The position numbers and the translations under genes are program-made. Below the pieces are notes generated by a model. The model saw only the letters and a program-made list of their open reading frames with translations. It did no database searches and was not told where the DNA came from. Below are positions 19,746 to 30,358 of a DNA stretch of 60,499 nt, in pieces. Origin of the DNA: Gammaproteobacteria bacterium (GTDB taxonomy: Bacteria > Pseudomonadota > Gammaproteobacteria > S012-40); assembly GCA_027021445.1 (NCBI GenBank), contig JALUUH010000032.1:1-60499 (forward strand). The letters are read 5' to 3'. Positions within the stretch are counted from its first letter, which is position 1; each line of letters begins with the position of its first letter.

Positions 19746-22700
19746 CTATTCCTCAAGTAAATCCTGAGGAGCTTCTACGGCTTTTTCAATTTTAGTAAAT
19801 TCTGGGTTTTCCCAAGTTCCGGCCACAGTATATTGCACTGCACTTATTTCATCTAATTGAGTTTGAAACAACTTCTGAAACGCATATAAGGTTGCTCCAA
19901 TTTGCGGCTGGATAGTCAGTGTAGCCAGCGATAAAGAGCCAATCAAAGGTATCATATCAAAGGTAGAAGGCACGAATGTAACCACTAAGTCATAGTCCGT
20001 TTTAGCTAAACCTACACGCCCTGCGATAGCTACCTTTGCCGTCGGCCCTTCGAGCAACAAGCCAGTAGTAAACGCATCCCCATTTTGCACGTCAAAACGA
20101 CCCGTCATACTATCGAATTTCATGCCTTCTTTTGTTACATCGGTAAAATCAAAAAATAATCTGCGTGGTAAAGCTTGTAAACTCAGCAGGCCGAGCATCT
20201 TCACTGCACCATATTCCATGTCCAGAAGCCGGGAGTTATTAATATCAATATCCAGTGAGCCAGTTAGTTTTTCGAATTCAAAATCGGCTGGACTGCCATC
20301 CCAGCGCGAGGCTATTTTTAGACTACCATCACCACCCGCCATCACCTTTTTATACTTCCAGTCTAATAGCGACTGACCTAAATCTGTGGTTTTAATATCT
20401 ATATTAAAATCTGAAATTTGACCTTCTTGCTGTACCACCCAGCTTCCTTTAGCTTCAATGGACGCTGTTTTAGATTTCATATTGAGTTGCTCAAGTTGCA
20501 AGCCATCTGCAACCTTTGTTGCGACTAAATCCAGCTCCCCGAACTGCATGCCGTTAAAACTAAAATCTGTACTTTTTATTTGGGTTTTTGGTAAATCTCT
20601 GGGATCGATCACATGACTGTCTTCATTTCCCTTTTTAATGTTGATATGCAGATGCTCCATATCCAGCGTTAATACATCATTATCCCAATCCGTTGGCAAA
20701 AACACAGTACCTGATAAATCAGGGCCTTGGGCCTTTAAAGTCCATCCTCTTGCTCCACTTTGTATATTCAAGCTTGCCTCAGAAAACAGCGAGGAAAAAA
20801 TATCCAACTGTGAAACTTTCAAATCAAAAACCTGTGGTGTACTTTTGCGCGCAGAATCATGGCTTTCAATTAATGCCCGCTGCCCTTCGGGGGGAATAAG
20901 CAAGGGCTGCCATTCAGACCATGAAAAATGACTTAACTCACCCGAAAAATAATAGCTATCTTGCTCGGGAAGCAACGGAGTTAACCCAAAACCAATGGCT
21001 CCCTTCGATATATGTGGTTCTTCCGTTGCTGCATTAAACTGAAACACCGACTGAAGCTCTCCAAGCTGAATTCTCAAGCCACGCGTTTTTCCAACAATGT
21101 CATAACCTAACTTAAACAGTCGATTTTCACTAGCATTCTTGCGCAATGGATAAGGCAGCAAAATATCTAACCCTGAAAGCTCTGACTCTAGTTCCAATCT
21201 TGTCAAATCATTTTCGCGATCCGTCGCAAGTGGTATAACAAAGCGGGCGCTCATCAAAGCTTCTCCATCAAGGTATTGCGCCCAGTGATCTAACGACAAA
21301 AAATGATCAAACACATAGGAATAATGAGCTTCGGTGACGTTCAACATATCTGAAAATACAATATGCCTCTGTTGTTCATTCTCTATCGTTTCAATGCCAA
21401 CATTTAGCTTAAAAGGCCCTAAGTCAGCAGAAATATTCTCTGCGCTAATTCCTTTTGCATTAACTGCTAACGCTCCATTTACGTTTGTAAAATCAAGTTT
21501 TAAATCCGGCGCAAAAAATCGATTGCCGTCTAGCTGCAATAATCCATCGACTTGCAATTCACCATTTTCTGCTAAAGGTAGCTGCAAACCTAAGGATAAA
21601 TAACTCTCACCTTCCACGCTAAAGTCTCTAAGGTTTTTCGCGAAAACCTCTTCTAATGGGCTGGCATGAATATATCGTAACTTGTCAGAAGTTGGCCCAT
21701 TTATCTCACCTTTTATTGTTAACATAAGAGAGTCCGCCCTAAAGTCTGACAACCCAATTTTTGTATTGCTTAAATGATTAGAAAAAATTTCGCCTTTTTC
21801 TGCAGTAAACTCAAAACTATTTCCATATAAATTCAACTCTCCATCAATATTATTTATATCAGACCAATCGTCTCGGAATCTCAAATCAAGTTTTTCAACA
21901 GGCAATGAAACTAAAAATTTTCCTTGATTTTGACTGAACGGGTACTCGTCCATTTTCCCATAATAAACGAGACCTCCATTTAAAACCTTGCCCGCTAATA
22001 ATGCTTGATCAAGCCAACGAACTATACCGGACTGCATGATCACATCAGGAATATATTGCTCAGTATGTCCAACATCAGTGGCATTAATGCCTAATGCTAA
22101 ATCTAAAAATGGCCTAGAATTTTTTGCTATCTCGGCACGAAAACTTCCTTTTATTTCTGCATCTTTAGTACGAGCATGCAAGCCCTCTCCTTGGATAAAT
22201 AGGCCATCGTTATCTGCGTGCCAATACAAATCTCCCGTCGCTTCCTGAAGAGAAAATTTATTACTAAACATTTTCGGGATAGACACAAACCCATTTTTAC
22301 TATCGATACGTGCAAAACCATCATGATTAGACAAAAACAATTCACCGTCTAAATTATCAAACCCTGGAAATTTCTTCCACGGCCTCACACTCATATTGTC
22401 TAATTTGCTAGTAAGCGCATATTTAATATTTTTTTTATCTTTTGCATTCCAATAAAGAGAGAACTTCTCCAGCTCTCCTCCCAGTTTCAAACGCTGAAAC
22501 TCTTGCATGCTTTTATTGGAAGGATCTACAAACACAGTCAAGAACCGATTAATATCTCCTATATTCAGGTAGGAACTTTCAGCTTCGACTATACTCTGTT
22601 GCTCCTTAAGCAAAACATCCAGTCTTGTTTGTTGCCATGCTTTATCATTTAAAACAGGAATAAGATGATCCAAAGTAATACGTAAATTATCGCCTCTATT

Positions 22701-23630
22701 CTCAACTAAAAAATCACCTAATAGTGCATCCAACATGACAACACTCGCACTTTTATGAGAACGAAGGCCTAGCCTCGTTATATTAAACTCACCTCGTGCT
22801 TCCTCCATTTCGGCTTTTTGCCAGCGCGTCCAAATCGAGAAGCTACCTCTACCTCCATCAATAGTAATATCTTCAGGCAGATAAGAGGAAATCCAGTTTT
22901 TTAATGACAAACTTGCGCCATTCAAAAAAATATTACCAGACCAATTTTTTCCGGAGAAAAAATTTCCTCGTATATCTAAAAACAAAACAACTTGGGTTCC
23001 TAAAGAACCCGGAAGATTGACCGAACCATCAATTTGATGACGTTGACCCGAATTACGTAATGTTAAGTTTACATTTTCAAATTTCCATTTAGCATCTCTT
23101 TTTTTATCAATCCAGGTGAACTCACAACGCTCAAGCTTTAAAATACGCTGGCTTAAAATCCAGCTTGACAAAAAATCATTTTTATTTTCCGTAGTCCCTT
23201 GCTTCACTAAACCTAAACCTTGCAAAGAAATACTTCCATCATCATTTCTTTGCACAACCAGTCTTGCTCCATCCACAACTAAAGCACCCGGAACAATAGT
23301 GCCCTGAAGTAAGGATTGCCAAATATCGAAACCTATTCGTGCCCGTTCAAACTGCACAGTTGCTTGATTATTATCAGAAGAAAAAAATTCTACTTGGCTA
23401 AAAACAAGCTGTGGCTCAATGCCATGCCAATCGGCATCAAGCTTATCAATTTTAATTTTCTGACCGATGACATCACTCACCCACATTTCGATGTCAGACT
23501 TATAATCACCGGCAGAAGGAAGCAGAATACGTGCAACACTCAGCATAACCGCGGCCGTAACCAATAAAGAAACCGTCACATACCAAGTTGAGTACCAGAG
23601 ATATTTAAGAAATTTTTTGAGTTTTTTCAC
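19746..23630 (-). CDS. yhdP: YhdP family protein (AsmA-like, large envelope protein)
   Basis: ~1290 aa, N-terminal TM helix, YhdP/TIGR02099-type C-terminus; GTG at 23630 preferred over 23684. Confidence 0.88.
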   Translation of the reverse strand: MKKLKKFLKYLWYSTWYVTVSLLVTAAVMLSVARILLPSAGDYKSDIEMWVSDVIGQKIKIDKLDADWHGIEPQLVFSQVEFFSSDNNQATVQFERARIGFDIWQSLLQGTIVPGALVVDGARLVVQRNDDGSISLQGLGLVKQGTTENKNDFLSSWILSQRILKLERCEFTWIDKKRDAKWKFENVNLTLRNSGQRHQIDGSVNLPGSLGTQVVLFLDIRGNFFSGKNWSGNIFLNGASLSLKNWISSYLPEDITIDGGRGSFSIWTRWQKAEMEEARGEFNITRLGLRSHKSASVVMLDALLGDFLVENRGDNLRITLDHLIPVLNDKAWQQTRLDVLLKEQQSIVEAESSYLNIGDINRFLTVFVDPSNKSMQEFQRLKLGGELEKFSLYWNAKDKKNIKYALTSKLDNMSVRPWKKFPGFDNLDGELFLSNHDGFARIDSKNGFVSIPKMFSNKFSLQEATGDLYWHADNDGLFIQGEGLHARTKDAEIKGSFRAEIAKNSRPFLDLALGINATDVGHTEQYIPDVIMQSGIVRWLDQALLAGKVLNGGLVYYGKMDEYPFSQNQGKFLVSLPVEKLDLRFRDDWSDINNIDGELNLYGNSFEFTAEKGEIFSNHLSNTKIGLSDFRADSLMLTIKGEINGPTSDKLRYIHASPLEEVFAKNLRDFSVEGESYLSLGLQLPLAENGELQVDGLLQLDGNRFFAPDLKLDFTNVNGALAVNAKGISAENISADLGPFKLNVGIETIENEQQRHIVFSDMLNVTEAHYSYVFDHFLSLDHWAQYLDGEALMSARFVIPLATDRENDLTRLELESELSGLDILLPYPLRKNASENRLFKLGYDIVGKTRGLRIQLGELQSVFQFNAATEEPHISKGAIGFGLTPLLPEQDSYYFSGELSHFSWSEWQPLLIPPEGQRALIESHDSARKSTPQVFDLKVSQLDIFSSLFSEASLNIQSGARGWTLKAQGPDLSGTVFLPTDWDNDVLTLDMEHLHINIKKGNEDSHVIDPRDLPKTQIKSTDFSFNGMQFGELDLVATKVADGLQLEQLNMKSKTASIEAKGSWVVQQEGQISDFNIDIKTTDLGQSLLDWKYKKVMAGGDGSLKIASRWDGSPADFEFEKLTGSLDIDINNSRLLDMEYGAVKMLGLLSLQALPRRLFFDFTDVTKEGMKFDSMTGRFDVQNGDAFTTGLLLEGPTAKVAIAGRVGLAKTDYDLVVTFVPSTFDMIPLIGSLSLATLTIQPQIGATLYAFQKLFQTQLDEISAVQYTVAGTWENPEFTKIEKAVEAPQDLLEE

Positions 23631-23650
23631 AGAAAAATTACAAGACTTTC

Positions 23651-23827
23651 GGGATGGGCATGCAATAACTTCCCAGCTTAGCACTCAGATTTAGTTCGTC
23701 TTCGTTCGTTCTAACTGAGCAAAACCACAGGAATAGTTGTTCTATTTCGAGGCTTTGTGATTGAAGAACGGGCAAAGACGGGCTGAAGATGGGATACCAA
23801 ACGGGGAAATTATTGCGTGCCCATTCC
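23651..23827. repeat. ~177-bp element with 24-bp terminal inverted repeats (21/24 match)
   Basis: gggatgggcatgcaataacttccc (23651-23674) vs gggaaattattgcgtgcccattcc (23804-23827). Confidence 0.88.
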
Positions 23828-23843
23828 TTATTTAGGAGATACA

Positions 23844-25316
23844 TCATATCAACACAACATCAAATAGCTCTTGTGTATATTGCTGTTCAATTTGAAATTT
23901 AATCGACTTACCAATAAACTCCTCAAGCTCGGCAACACTTGTAGACTCTTCATCAAGCATTATGTCAACCACATTAGGGGATGCTAAAACCAAAAATGTT
24001 TGCGCATCAAACTGTCTCGCTTCACGCATCAATTCTCTAAAAATTTCATACACTACAGTTTCCGGAGTCTTTACTGTTCCACGACCAGAGCATACCGGAC
24101 ATGACTCACACAGTACTCTCTCTAAACTTTCACGCGTTCTCTTACGCGTCATTTGCACCAAACCTAAAGCGGATATTTCACTTATTGTCGTTTTTGAATG
24201 GTCTTTTTCCATCGCTCGTTCTAATAAACGTAACACTTGTAATTTGTGCTCTTCTTCACGCATATCAATAAAATCGATCATAACCATTCCACCGAGGTTA
24301 CGTAAGCGTAATTGTCTGGCAATAGCATGCGTTGCTTCTAAGTTTGTTTTAAAAATGGTTTCTTCTAAATTACGATGACCTACAAAGGCCCCCGTATTTA
24401 CATCAATCGTCGTCATTGCTTCGGTTTGATCTATGATTAAATACCCACCTGATTTTAATTGAACTTTAGGTTGCAGCGCTTTTTGTATTTCATCTTCAAC
24501 TGAATACAAATCAAAAATGGGGCGAGGACCTGAATACAACTCAATTCCTGGAAGCAACTCAGGAATAAATTTAGCAACAAACTGACTGACTTTGCTAAAA
24601 TGCTCTTTGGAATCTATGCGAATTTTTTCTACATCCGTGCCAACAATATCGCGTATAGCACGCATGGCTAGGGGCAGATCTTCATGTACAATTTCACCCG
24701 CTGCCGTAACCGCTTTTTTTTCACTAATCGCATTCCATAATTTATTCAGATATTTCATGTCGGCACGTATTTCATTTTCCGACACTCCTTCAGCAGCCGT
24801 GCGAACAATAAAACCACCCGCCATATTATCGCTAGAAAGTGACTCAACGAGTGTCTTGAGACGTTCACGCTCCTCTTCCTCTTCAATCCGTTGAGACACC
24901 CCGATATGATTTATTCCTGGCATATATACTAAAAATCGCGCGGGAATCGTAATCTGGGTGGTTAATCGTGCACCTTTAGTTCCTAGCGGGTCTTTGATCA
25001 CTTGCACCAGAATATCTTGACCGTCTTTAACCAAACTCGTTATCAAAGGAATTTCCGGCTTTTCAGATGAGCTTCCACCGATGTCTTCTCTAGCCACAAA
25101 ATCAGAGGCATGCAGAAATGCCGCACGCGCTAGTCCAATATCTACAAAGGCGGCTTGCATACCCGGTAAAACACGACAAACTTTGCCCTTATAGACATTG
25201 CTCACAATCCCACGCTTTCGTGTTCGCTCAATAACAACTTCTTGTAAGACGCCATTTTCTATCACCGCAACACGCGTCTCGTGCGGAGTAACATTGACGA
25301 GGATTTCTTCACTCAT
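23844..25316 (-). CDS. rng: Ribonuclease G
   Basis: MSEEILVNVTPHETRVAVIENG...YKGKVCRVLPGMQAAFVDIG...LPGIELYSGPRPIFD. Confidence 0.95.
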   Translation of the reverse strand: MSEEILVNVTPHETRVAVIENGVLQEVVIERTRKRGIVSNVYKGKVCRVLPGMQAAFVDIGLARAAFLHASDFVAREDIGGSSSEKPEIPLITSLVKDGQDILVQVIKDPLGTKGARLTTQITIPARFLVYMPGINHIGVSQRIEEEEERERLKTLVESLSSDNMAGGFIVRTAAEGVSENEIRADMKYLNKLWNAISEKKAVTAAGEIVHEDLPLAMRAIRDIVGTDVEKIRIDSKEHFSKVSQFVAKFIPELLPGIELYSGPRPIFDLYSVEDEIQKALQPKVQLKSGGYLIIDQTEAMTTIDVNTGAFVGHRNLEETIFKTNLEATHAIARQLRLRNLGGMVMIDFIDMREEEHKLQVLRLLERAMEKDHSKTTISEISALGLVQMTRKRTRESLERVLCESCPVCSGRGTVKTPETVVYEIFRELMREARQFDAQTFLVLASPNVVDIMLDEESTSVAELEEFIGKSIKFQIEQQYTQELFDVVLI

Positions 25317-25397
25317 AGGTCTTTCCCTAGGGGGTGTTTTCAATCATTTTGTCAATCGTGCCCAAAACACTCACCACATTCGCGGGCAGGCTCGCAC

Positions 25398-26003
25398 TCA
25401 TTTAGAATAACCAAAATACGGACTCAGCAGCTCATTAGTTTCGAACAATGGCAAGCCCATTACTCCGCTATAACTACCTGCTAAATGCGAAATATATACC
25501 GCAGCCAGGCCTTGTATAGCATAGCCTCCCGCCTTACCGATGGGTTCACCCGTATGCCAATAGGATGCTGCTTCAGCGGATGTTATTTGACACATGCGTA
25601 CAATGCTCTCGTTGACTTGCACGTTTTGTTTGCTATTCGATAAAACGGCAACACCTGTTAACACTGAATGCTCCCGCCCAGACAAACGCATGAGCATATC
25701 CACAGCATGAGCTTTACTTTCTGGTTTACCCATAATATCACCATCTAGCACAACAGAGGTATCCGCACCAATGACCACAGGTGAAGCCCCATCATTGTCG
25801 ATCTGCAATAAACCCGCACTAGCCTTACCAACGGCTAAACGCGCAACATATTTTTTTGCCGACTCATTGAATAACGGGGTTTCATCGATATTGACACTAA
25901 CAACATCAAACTGAAAACCCAGCTGCGCCAATAACTCCTTGCGGCGTGGAGAGAGCGACGCTAAATACAACTTATATTGCTTATAATCTGGACAACTTTG
26001 CAA
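25398..26003 (-). CDS. maf: Maf-family nucleoside triphosphate pyrophosphatase
   Basis: YLASLSPRRKELLAQLGF...VIGADTSV; conserved domain begins near TTG 26003, upstream extension overlaps rlmH. Confidence 0.92.
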   Translation of the reverse strand: MQSCPDYKQYKLYLASLSPRRKELLAQLGFQFDVVSVNIDETPLFNESAKKYVARLAVGKASAGLLQIDNDGASPVVIGADTSVVLDGDIMGKPESKAHAVDMLMRLSGREHSVLTGVAVLSNSKQNVQVNESIVRMCQITSAEAASYWHTGEPIGKAGGYAIQGLAAVYISHLAGSYSGVMGLPLFETNELLSPYFGYSK

Positions 26004-26028
26004 TTTGAATATCCTTGGAACCCTTTGA

Positions 26029-26499
26029 TTAAGCTCGATGATAAGGATGATTATTAAGCATTGTCCATGCTCGATAAATTTGTTCTGCGAGCACAACTCG
26101 AACGATAGGATGCGGAAAAGTCAGCTTTGATAACGAAACCTTTAGGTGCGCCGCTTGTAATATTTTTTCATCCAAACCATCTGGCCCACCGATGAGTAAT
26201 GACACGTCCATTCCAGCAGACATCCAGTCCTTAAGATTGCTCGATAAATCCTCAGTTGACCACGCCTTTGCATGGACGTCTAAAGCAATTATTTTGGATT
26301 TTTTAGGCAGCGCCAACATAATACGCCGTGCTTCCTCTTGCTTTAATTTATCAATATTCTTAGATTTATGACGTTTTGCAGGCTCTATCTCATGCAGCAC
26401 AAGCGCGCACTCTTTGGGCAATCGTTTGACGTATTCCGCATAAGCCTCTTGCACCCATTTAGGCATTCGCGTACCCACTGCGATGACATGAATACGCAT
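26029..26499 (-). CDS. rlmH: 23S rRNA (pseudouridine1915-N3)-methyltransferase
   Basis: MRIHVIAVGTRMPKWVQEAYAEYVKR...LLIGGPDGLD...LSKLTFPHPIVRVVLAEQIYRA. Confidence 0.97.
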   Translation of the reverse strand: MRIHVIAVGTRMPKWVQEAYAEYVKRLPKECALVLHEIEPAKRHKSKNIDKLKQEEARRIMLALPKKSKIIALDVHAKAWSTEDLSSNLKDWMSAGMDVSLLIGGPDGLDEKILQAAHLKVSLSKLTFPHPIVRVVLAEQIYRAWTMLNNHPYHRA

Positions 26500-26503
26500 T
26501 ACC

Positions 26504-26554
26504 CTAGGAGCCTGACTGACCTACTGCGATCGCTGTTCTCGGACAAGCTCCTAG
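26504..26554. repeat. Hairpin repeat, family B copy 2, filling the rsfS-rlmH junction
   Basis: ctaggagcctgactgacctactgcgatcgctgttctcggacaagctcctag. Confidence 0.9.
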
Positions 26555-26931
26555 CCCTGCGTTCTAATATGTTTAGATATCGTATCTCGGTCTTCGGTCT
26601 CTCCGGGTTTGGGGGTATTCCATAATTTTTCTAACTGATAAAAATCTCGCGTTTTTTTCTGCATAATGTGAACAATCACATCTCCTAAGTCTACCAATAC
26701 CCATTCGCCGACATCTTCCCCTTCCACACCTAAGGGTATAACCCCAGCTTGTTTAACATTCACTGTCAAAGATGCGGCCAAACTCTTAACTTGACGATTA
26801 GATGTACCGGTCGCAATAATCATGTAATCAGTGACATTGCTAACTCCAACTACATTAAGACATACCACATCTAGTGCTTTCATCTCGTCGAGACTTTTAA
26901 CAACAATATTTTTTAATATTTCAATCTGCAT
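26551..26931 (-). CDS. rsfS: Ribosomal silencing factor
   Basis: VSNVTDYMIIATGTSNRQVKSLA...GVEGEDVGEWVLVDLGDVIVHIMQ. Confidence 0.96.
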   Translation of the reverse strand: MQIEILKNIVVKSLDEMKALDVVCLNVVGVSNVTDYMIIATGTSNRQVKSLAASLTVNVKQAGVIPLGVEGEDVGEWVLVDLGDVIVHIMQKKTRDFYQLEKLWNTPKPGETEDRDTISKHIRTQG

Positions 26932-26934
26932 TTT

Positions 26935-27573
26935 TTACTCACTATATAACTTTTGTTCTAAAATGGTTTCCAATACGGAATCTGGCAATAAATATCTCGC
27001 TGTATCTCGGTGAGAAATAAGTGAACGAATCAGCGTCGCAGAAATATCTAACGAGGTTACGTTAAGCGAAAATATTTTTCCGCAAGCATGTGTATTAAGA
27101 TCACTACACGCGTATGTCACATGACGCTTTAGTAACTTCTCCATGTAATCCTGCTCCAGCAGATCGCCCCCTGGACGATGAACAATAATAATATTGACCA
27201 GGTCAAGTATTTCCGACCACCGATGCCAGGTATCAAATTCGGCAAATGCATCAGAACCCACAATCAAACAGAGTGAAACATTTTTTCCTAACTCAGCACG
27301 AATTTCTACCATTGTATCAAAGGTATAAGAAGGACCAGGCCGATTCTGCTCCCTATCATCAATATCGAAAGTAGGCTCAGTCTCAATCGCCAACTCAAGC
27401 ATCTTTACCCGCTGCATAAAAGACGCGTTCGCTGGCTCACGATGCGGAGGATGCGCGCAAGGTATAAATCTAACACTCGCTAAATCCAGCGCTTGGCAAA
27501 CCTCGAGTGCAATTCTTAAATGCCCGTAATGAATGGGATCAAAAGTACCGCCTAATAAGCCGATGGCTTTCAT
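26935..27573 (-). CDS. nadD: Nicotinate-nucleotide adenylyltransferase
   Basis: GLLGGTFDPIHYGHLRIA...SLDISATLIRSLI. Confidence 0.96.
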   Translation of the reverse strand: MKAIGLLGGTFDPIHYGHLRIALEVCQALDLASVRFIPCAHPPHREPANASFMQRVKMLELAIETEPTFDIDDREQNRPGPSYTFDTMVEIRAELGKNVSLCLIVGSDAFAEFDTWHRWSEILDLVNIIIVHRPGGDLLEQDYMEKLLKRHVTYACSDLNTHACGKIFSLNVTSLDISATLIRSLISHRDTARYLLPDSVLETILEQKLYSE

Positions 27574-28832
27574 TACTTGCGGATGTGGCCGTCACCCAAA
27601 ACAATAAACTTCTGGGATGTCAAACCTGCTAAACCCACCGGGCCACGAACGTGAAATTTGTCGGTACTTATACCAATTTCTGCACCTAAGCCATACTCGA
27701 AACCATCCGCATAACGCGTAGAGGTATTGACCATAACTGAACTCGAATCCACTTCAGTTAGAAATTTACGGGCCCGCGTATAATCTTCAGTGACTATCGA
27801 TTCAGTATGCAGCGAACTATGCTCATGAATATGATCAATCGCCGCATCAATATCTGCAACGACTCGAACTGAAAGAATCGGTGCAAGATATTCCTCATCC
27901 CAGTCGGCAGTTGTTGCGGCAATCGCAAAATTTAAAATACCACAGGTTATCGCACAGCCTCTTAACTCAACACCTTCTTGTTGATACATATTACCTAATG
28001 GCGGCAAAACCTTGTGTGCCAACCCTTGCGCAACCAGCAAGGTTTCCATCGTATTACACGTACCATAACGCTGAGTTTTTGCGTTAAATGCTATCGCTAT
28101 CGCTTTTTCAAGATCGGCCTTATCATCCAGGTAAACATGGCATACACCATGTAAATGTTTGATAACCGGCACCCTAGCCTCTTCGCTAATCCGCTCAATT
28201 AAACCTTTACCACCGCGAGGAATAATCACATCAACGTATTCCTTCATTTTCACTAACTCACCTACCGCTGCACGATCCGTTAATTCCAGAACTTGAACAA
28301 CATCACTGGACAAGCCTGCAGTACGCAAACCTTGTTTTATACACTCAGCAATCGCTTGGTTCGAATGAATCGCTTCAGAGCCACCACGCAAAATAGCCGC
28401 GTTCCCCGATTTTAAACAAAGCGCAGCAGCATCCGCAGTTACATTAGGCCGAGACTCATAAATAATGCCAATGACTCCCAGGGGCACACGCATTTTTCCA
28501 ACTTGAATACCCGAAGGCTGATAGTTTAAATCAGATATTTCCCCAACTGGGTCTGCGAGTGCTGCAATCTGGCGCACACCCTCAACCATCGCTGCAACAC
28601 GCTGCGGGTTTAGTTCAAGCCGATCCAATAACGCAGCATCCAATCCCTTTTCCATGCCGGTCTGCATATCTTTTAGGTTAGCCTCAAGAATGCTTTTTTC
28701 GTTTGCAGCCAGCGTATTTGCCATAGCCATCAAAGCGTCATTTTTACGCAAAGTGTTCGTACGTGATAATTCTCGCGCTGCCTTGCGCGCGCGAAAACCC
28801 AGATCATTCATGTATTTTTTAATATCTGTCAT
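27573..28832 (-). CDS. proA: Glutamate-5-semialdehyde dehydrogenase
   Basis: [40 protein letters not shown]. Confidence 0.97.
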   Translation of the reverse strand: MTDIKKYMNDLGFRARKAARELSRTNTLRKNDALMAMANTLAANEKSILEANLKDMQTGMEKGLDAALLDRLELNPQRVAAMVEGVRQIAALADPVGEISDLNYQPSGIQVGKMRVPLGVIGIIYESRPNVTADAAALCLKSGNAAILRGGSEAIHSNQAIAECIKQGLRTAGLSSDVVQVLELTDRAAVGELVKMKEYVDVIIPRGGKGLIERISEEARVPVIKHLHGVCHVYLDDKADLEKAIAIAFNAKTQRYGTCNTMETLLVAQGLAHKVLPPLGNMYQQEGVELRGCAITCGILNFAIAATTADWDEEYLAPILSVRVVADIDAAIDHIHEHSSLHTESIVTEDYTRARKFLTEVDSSSVMVNTSTRYADGFEYGLGAEIGISTDKFHVRGPVGLAGLTSQKFIVLGDGHIRK

Positions 28833-28845
28833 TATTTTCTCTCAA

Positions 28846-29868
28846 TTAGATAGGCTCTCTCAATAAATGGGTTCCGCTTATGGCAAGACTGAGCTTCAAT
28901 AACTCATCCCATGCGTTGCCGTCAGCTAAGCCTTTATTTAATCTATCCAGTTTTGCCGCACGCTTCAGCAAGCCTTGCCATTGAATGACATTTAACTGCG
29001 CAAGTGCCTGCTTCATCATGGGTATTTTGGTTTTCCAAATTCGCTGTGATTGCATTAAATCACTAAGATTTTTTCCTTGCGCTTGACCGGTGGCAAGCTG
29101 GGTCAATACACGTATTTCTCGCACCAAACTCCACGCAATTAACGTTGGCTCTGTGCCTGACGACTGCAAATTGGCCAGTATACGCACAACTCGGTCTGAT
29201 TTACCTAATAATGCAGCATCAACTAAAGCAAAAACATCAAATTTCGCACTATCCGTCACTTGACCCATCACCACATGCTCATCAATCACTCCCTCCGACA
29301 GCAAAGCAAGCTTTTCAATTTCCTGTGCCGCAGATAACAAATTACCTTCCGCTCTTGCTGCTAATAAATGTGCTGCATCAGGTGTAATACTAAGACCTTT
29401 CCGGCGCACCCTATTAGAAACCCAACCCTGTAGCTGATTCTCTGCAATCGGCCACACTTGAATGTTTACGCCAATCCGCTCAAGCGCTTTAAACCATTTT
29501 GTTTTTTGCGTGGACGAATCCAGTTTATCTGCGGTGATTAATAAGACATTATCACTTGATGGCGAAGACAAATAACTTACCAATGCTTTCGATCCCGCAT
29601 CACCTAGCTTGGTTGACAATAAACGTAACTCAATAATTTTCTTTTCCGCAAACAATGACAATTCATTCGCTGCTTGATATAGGCCCTGCCAATCAAAAGA
29701 TTTTTCCACGTGCATAATTTCACGCCCCAAAAAACCCTGCTCTCTTCCTGCTAAACGAATTTTATCGACGCACTCTGATAACTGTAATGGTTCGTCACCA
29801 CTCACAATGTATGCAGGTGATAATGGTTGCTTTAAATGCGCGGCAAGCTGCTCAGGTTTTAATTTCAT
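28846..29868 (-). CDS. holA: DNA polymerase III subunit delta
   Basis: [32 protein letters not shown]; synteny. Confidence 0.93.
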   Translation of the reverse strand: MKLKPEQLAAHLKQPLSPAYIVSGDEPLQLSECVDKIRLAGREQGFLGREIMHVEKSFDWQGLYQAANELSLFAEKKIIELRLLSTKLGDAGSKALVSYLSSPSSDNVLLITADKLDSSTQKTKWFKALERIGVNIQVWPIAENQLQGWVSNRVRRKGLSITPDAAHLLAARAEGNLLSAAQEIEKLALLSEGVIDEHVVMGQVTDSAKFDVFALVDAALLGKSDRVVRILANLQSSGTEPTLIAWSLVREIRVLTQLATGQAQGKNLSDLMQSQRIWKTKIPMMKQALAQLNVIQWQGLLKRAAKLDRLNKGLADGNAWDELLKLSLAISGTHLLREPI

Positions 29869-30358
29869 TTTTGGATATCACTGACATTAGTCGAAAAAAT
29901 CGTTCTACAAATTCATTGATCATAACAAGTTTCAGCGCTTCTTCTTCACGTGAAATGGCAAGCGCATTATTCACATCATTTAAATAGCTTCGTACAATCG
30001 TTATTTCAGCAGGCTGTTTAATCCGTTTCTTTTCAGCATTAAAGATTTCATATAAAACGCTATAACGTAGCTCGTATTCCTGAGCCTGTCCCATGCGATT
30101 CACCCTAATCACCTTTTTTTCCCAGTTTTCATTTAAAATAAGCAATTGGAACTCATCTTTTTTTTCAACGCTATAATCACCACTCAAATAGCTGAGGCTA
30201 TTAATGCGCTGAATAATCGGATGACCCGTTTGTACCCCAGTCACTATAATAGAAACAGGCATTTTTTCTTGATCCGAATCAAATCCACGCAGTTGAAAAC
30301 CACATGCAGTCAGGGAAATCATCAACAAACCTAATAAAAAGCTTCTTTTAAACAACAA
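29852..30358 (-). CDS. lptE: LPS assembly lipoprotein LptE
   Basis: Lipobox [10 protein letters not shown]; position between leuS and holA. Confidence 0.92.
   Translation of the reverse strand: MLFKRSFLLGLLMISLTACGFQLRGFDSDQEKMPVSIIVTGVQTGHPIIQRINSLSYLSGDYSVEKKDEFQLLILNENWEKKVIRVNRMGQAQEYELRYSVLYEIFNAEKKRIKQPAEITIVRSYLNDVNNALAISREEEALKLVMINEFVERFFRLMSVISKNEIKT

Noticed and set aside
23638-23847. 69-aa minus-strand ORF inside the rng-yhdP interval
   Set aside because: Falls within the inverted-repeat element; no recognisable protein and no clear RBS.
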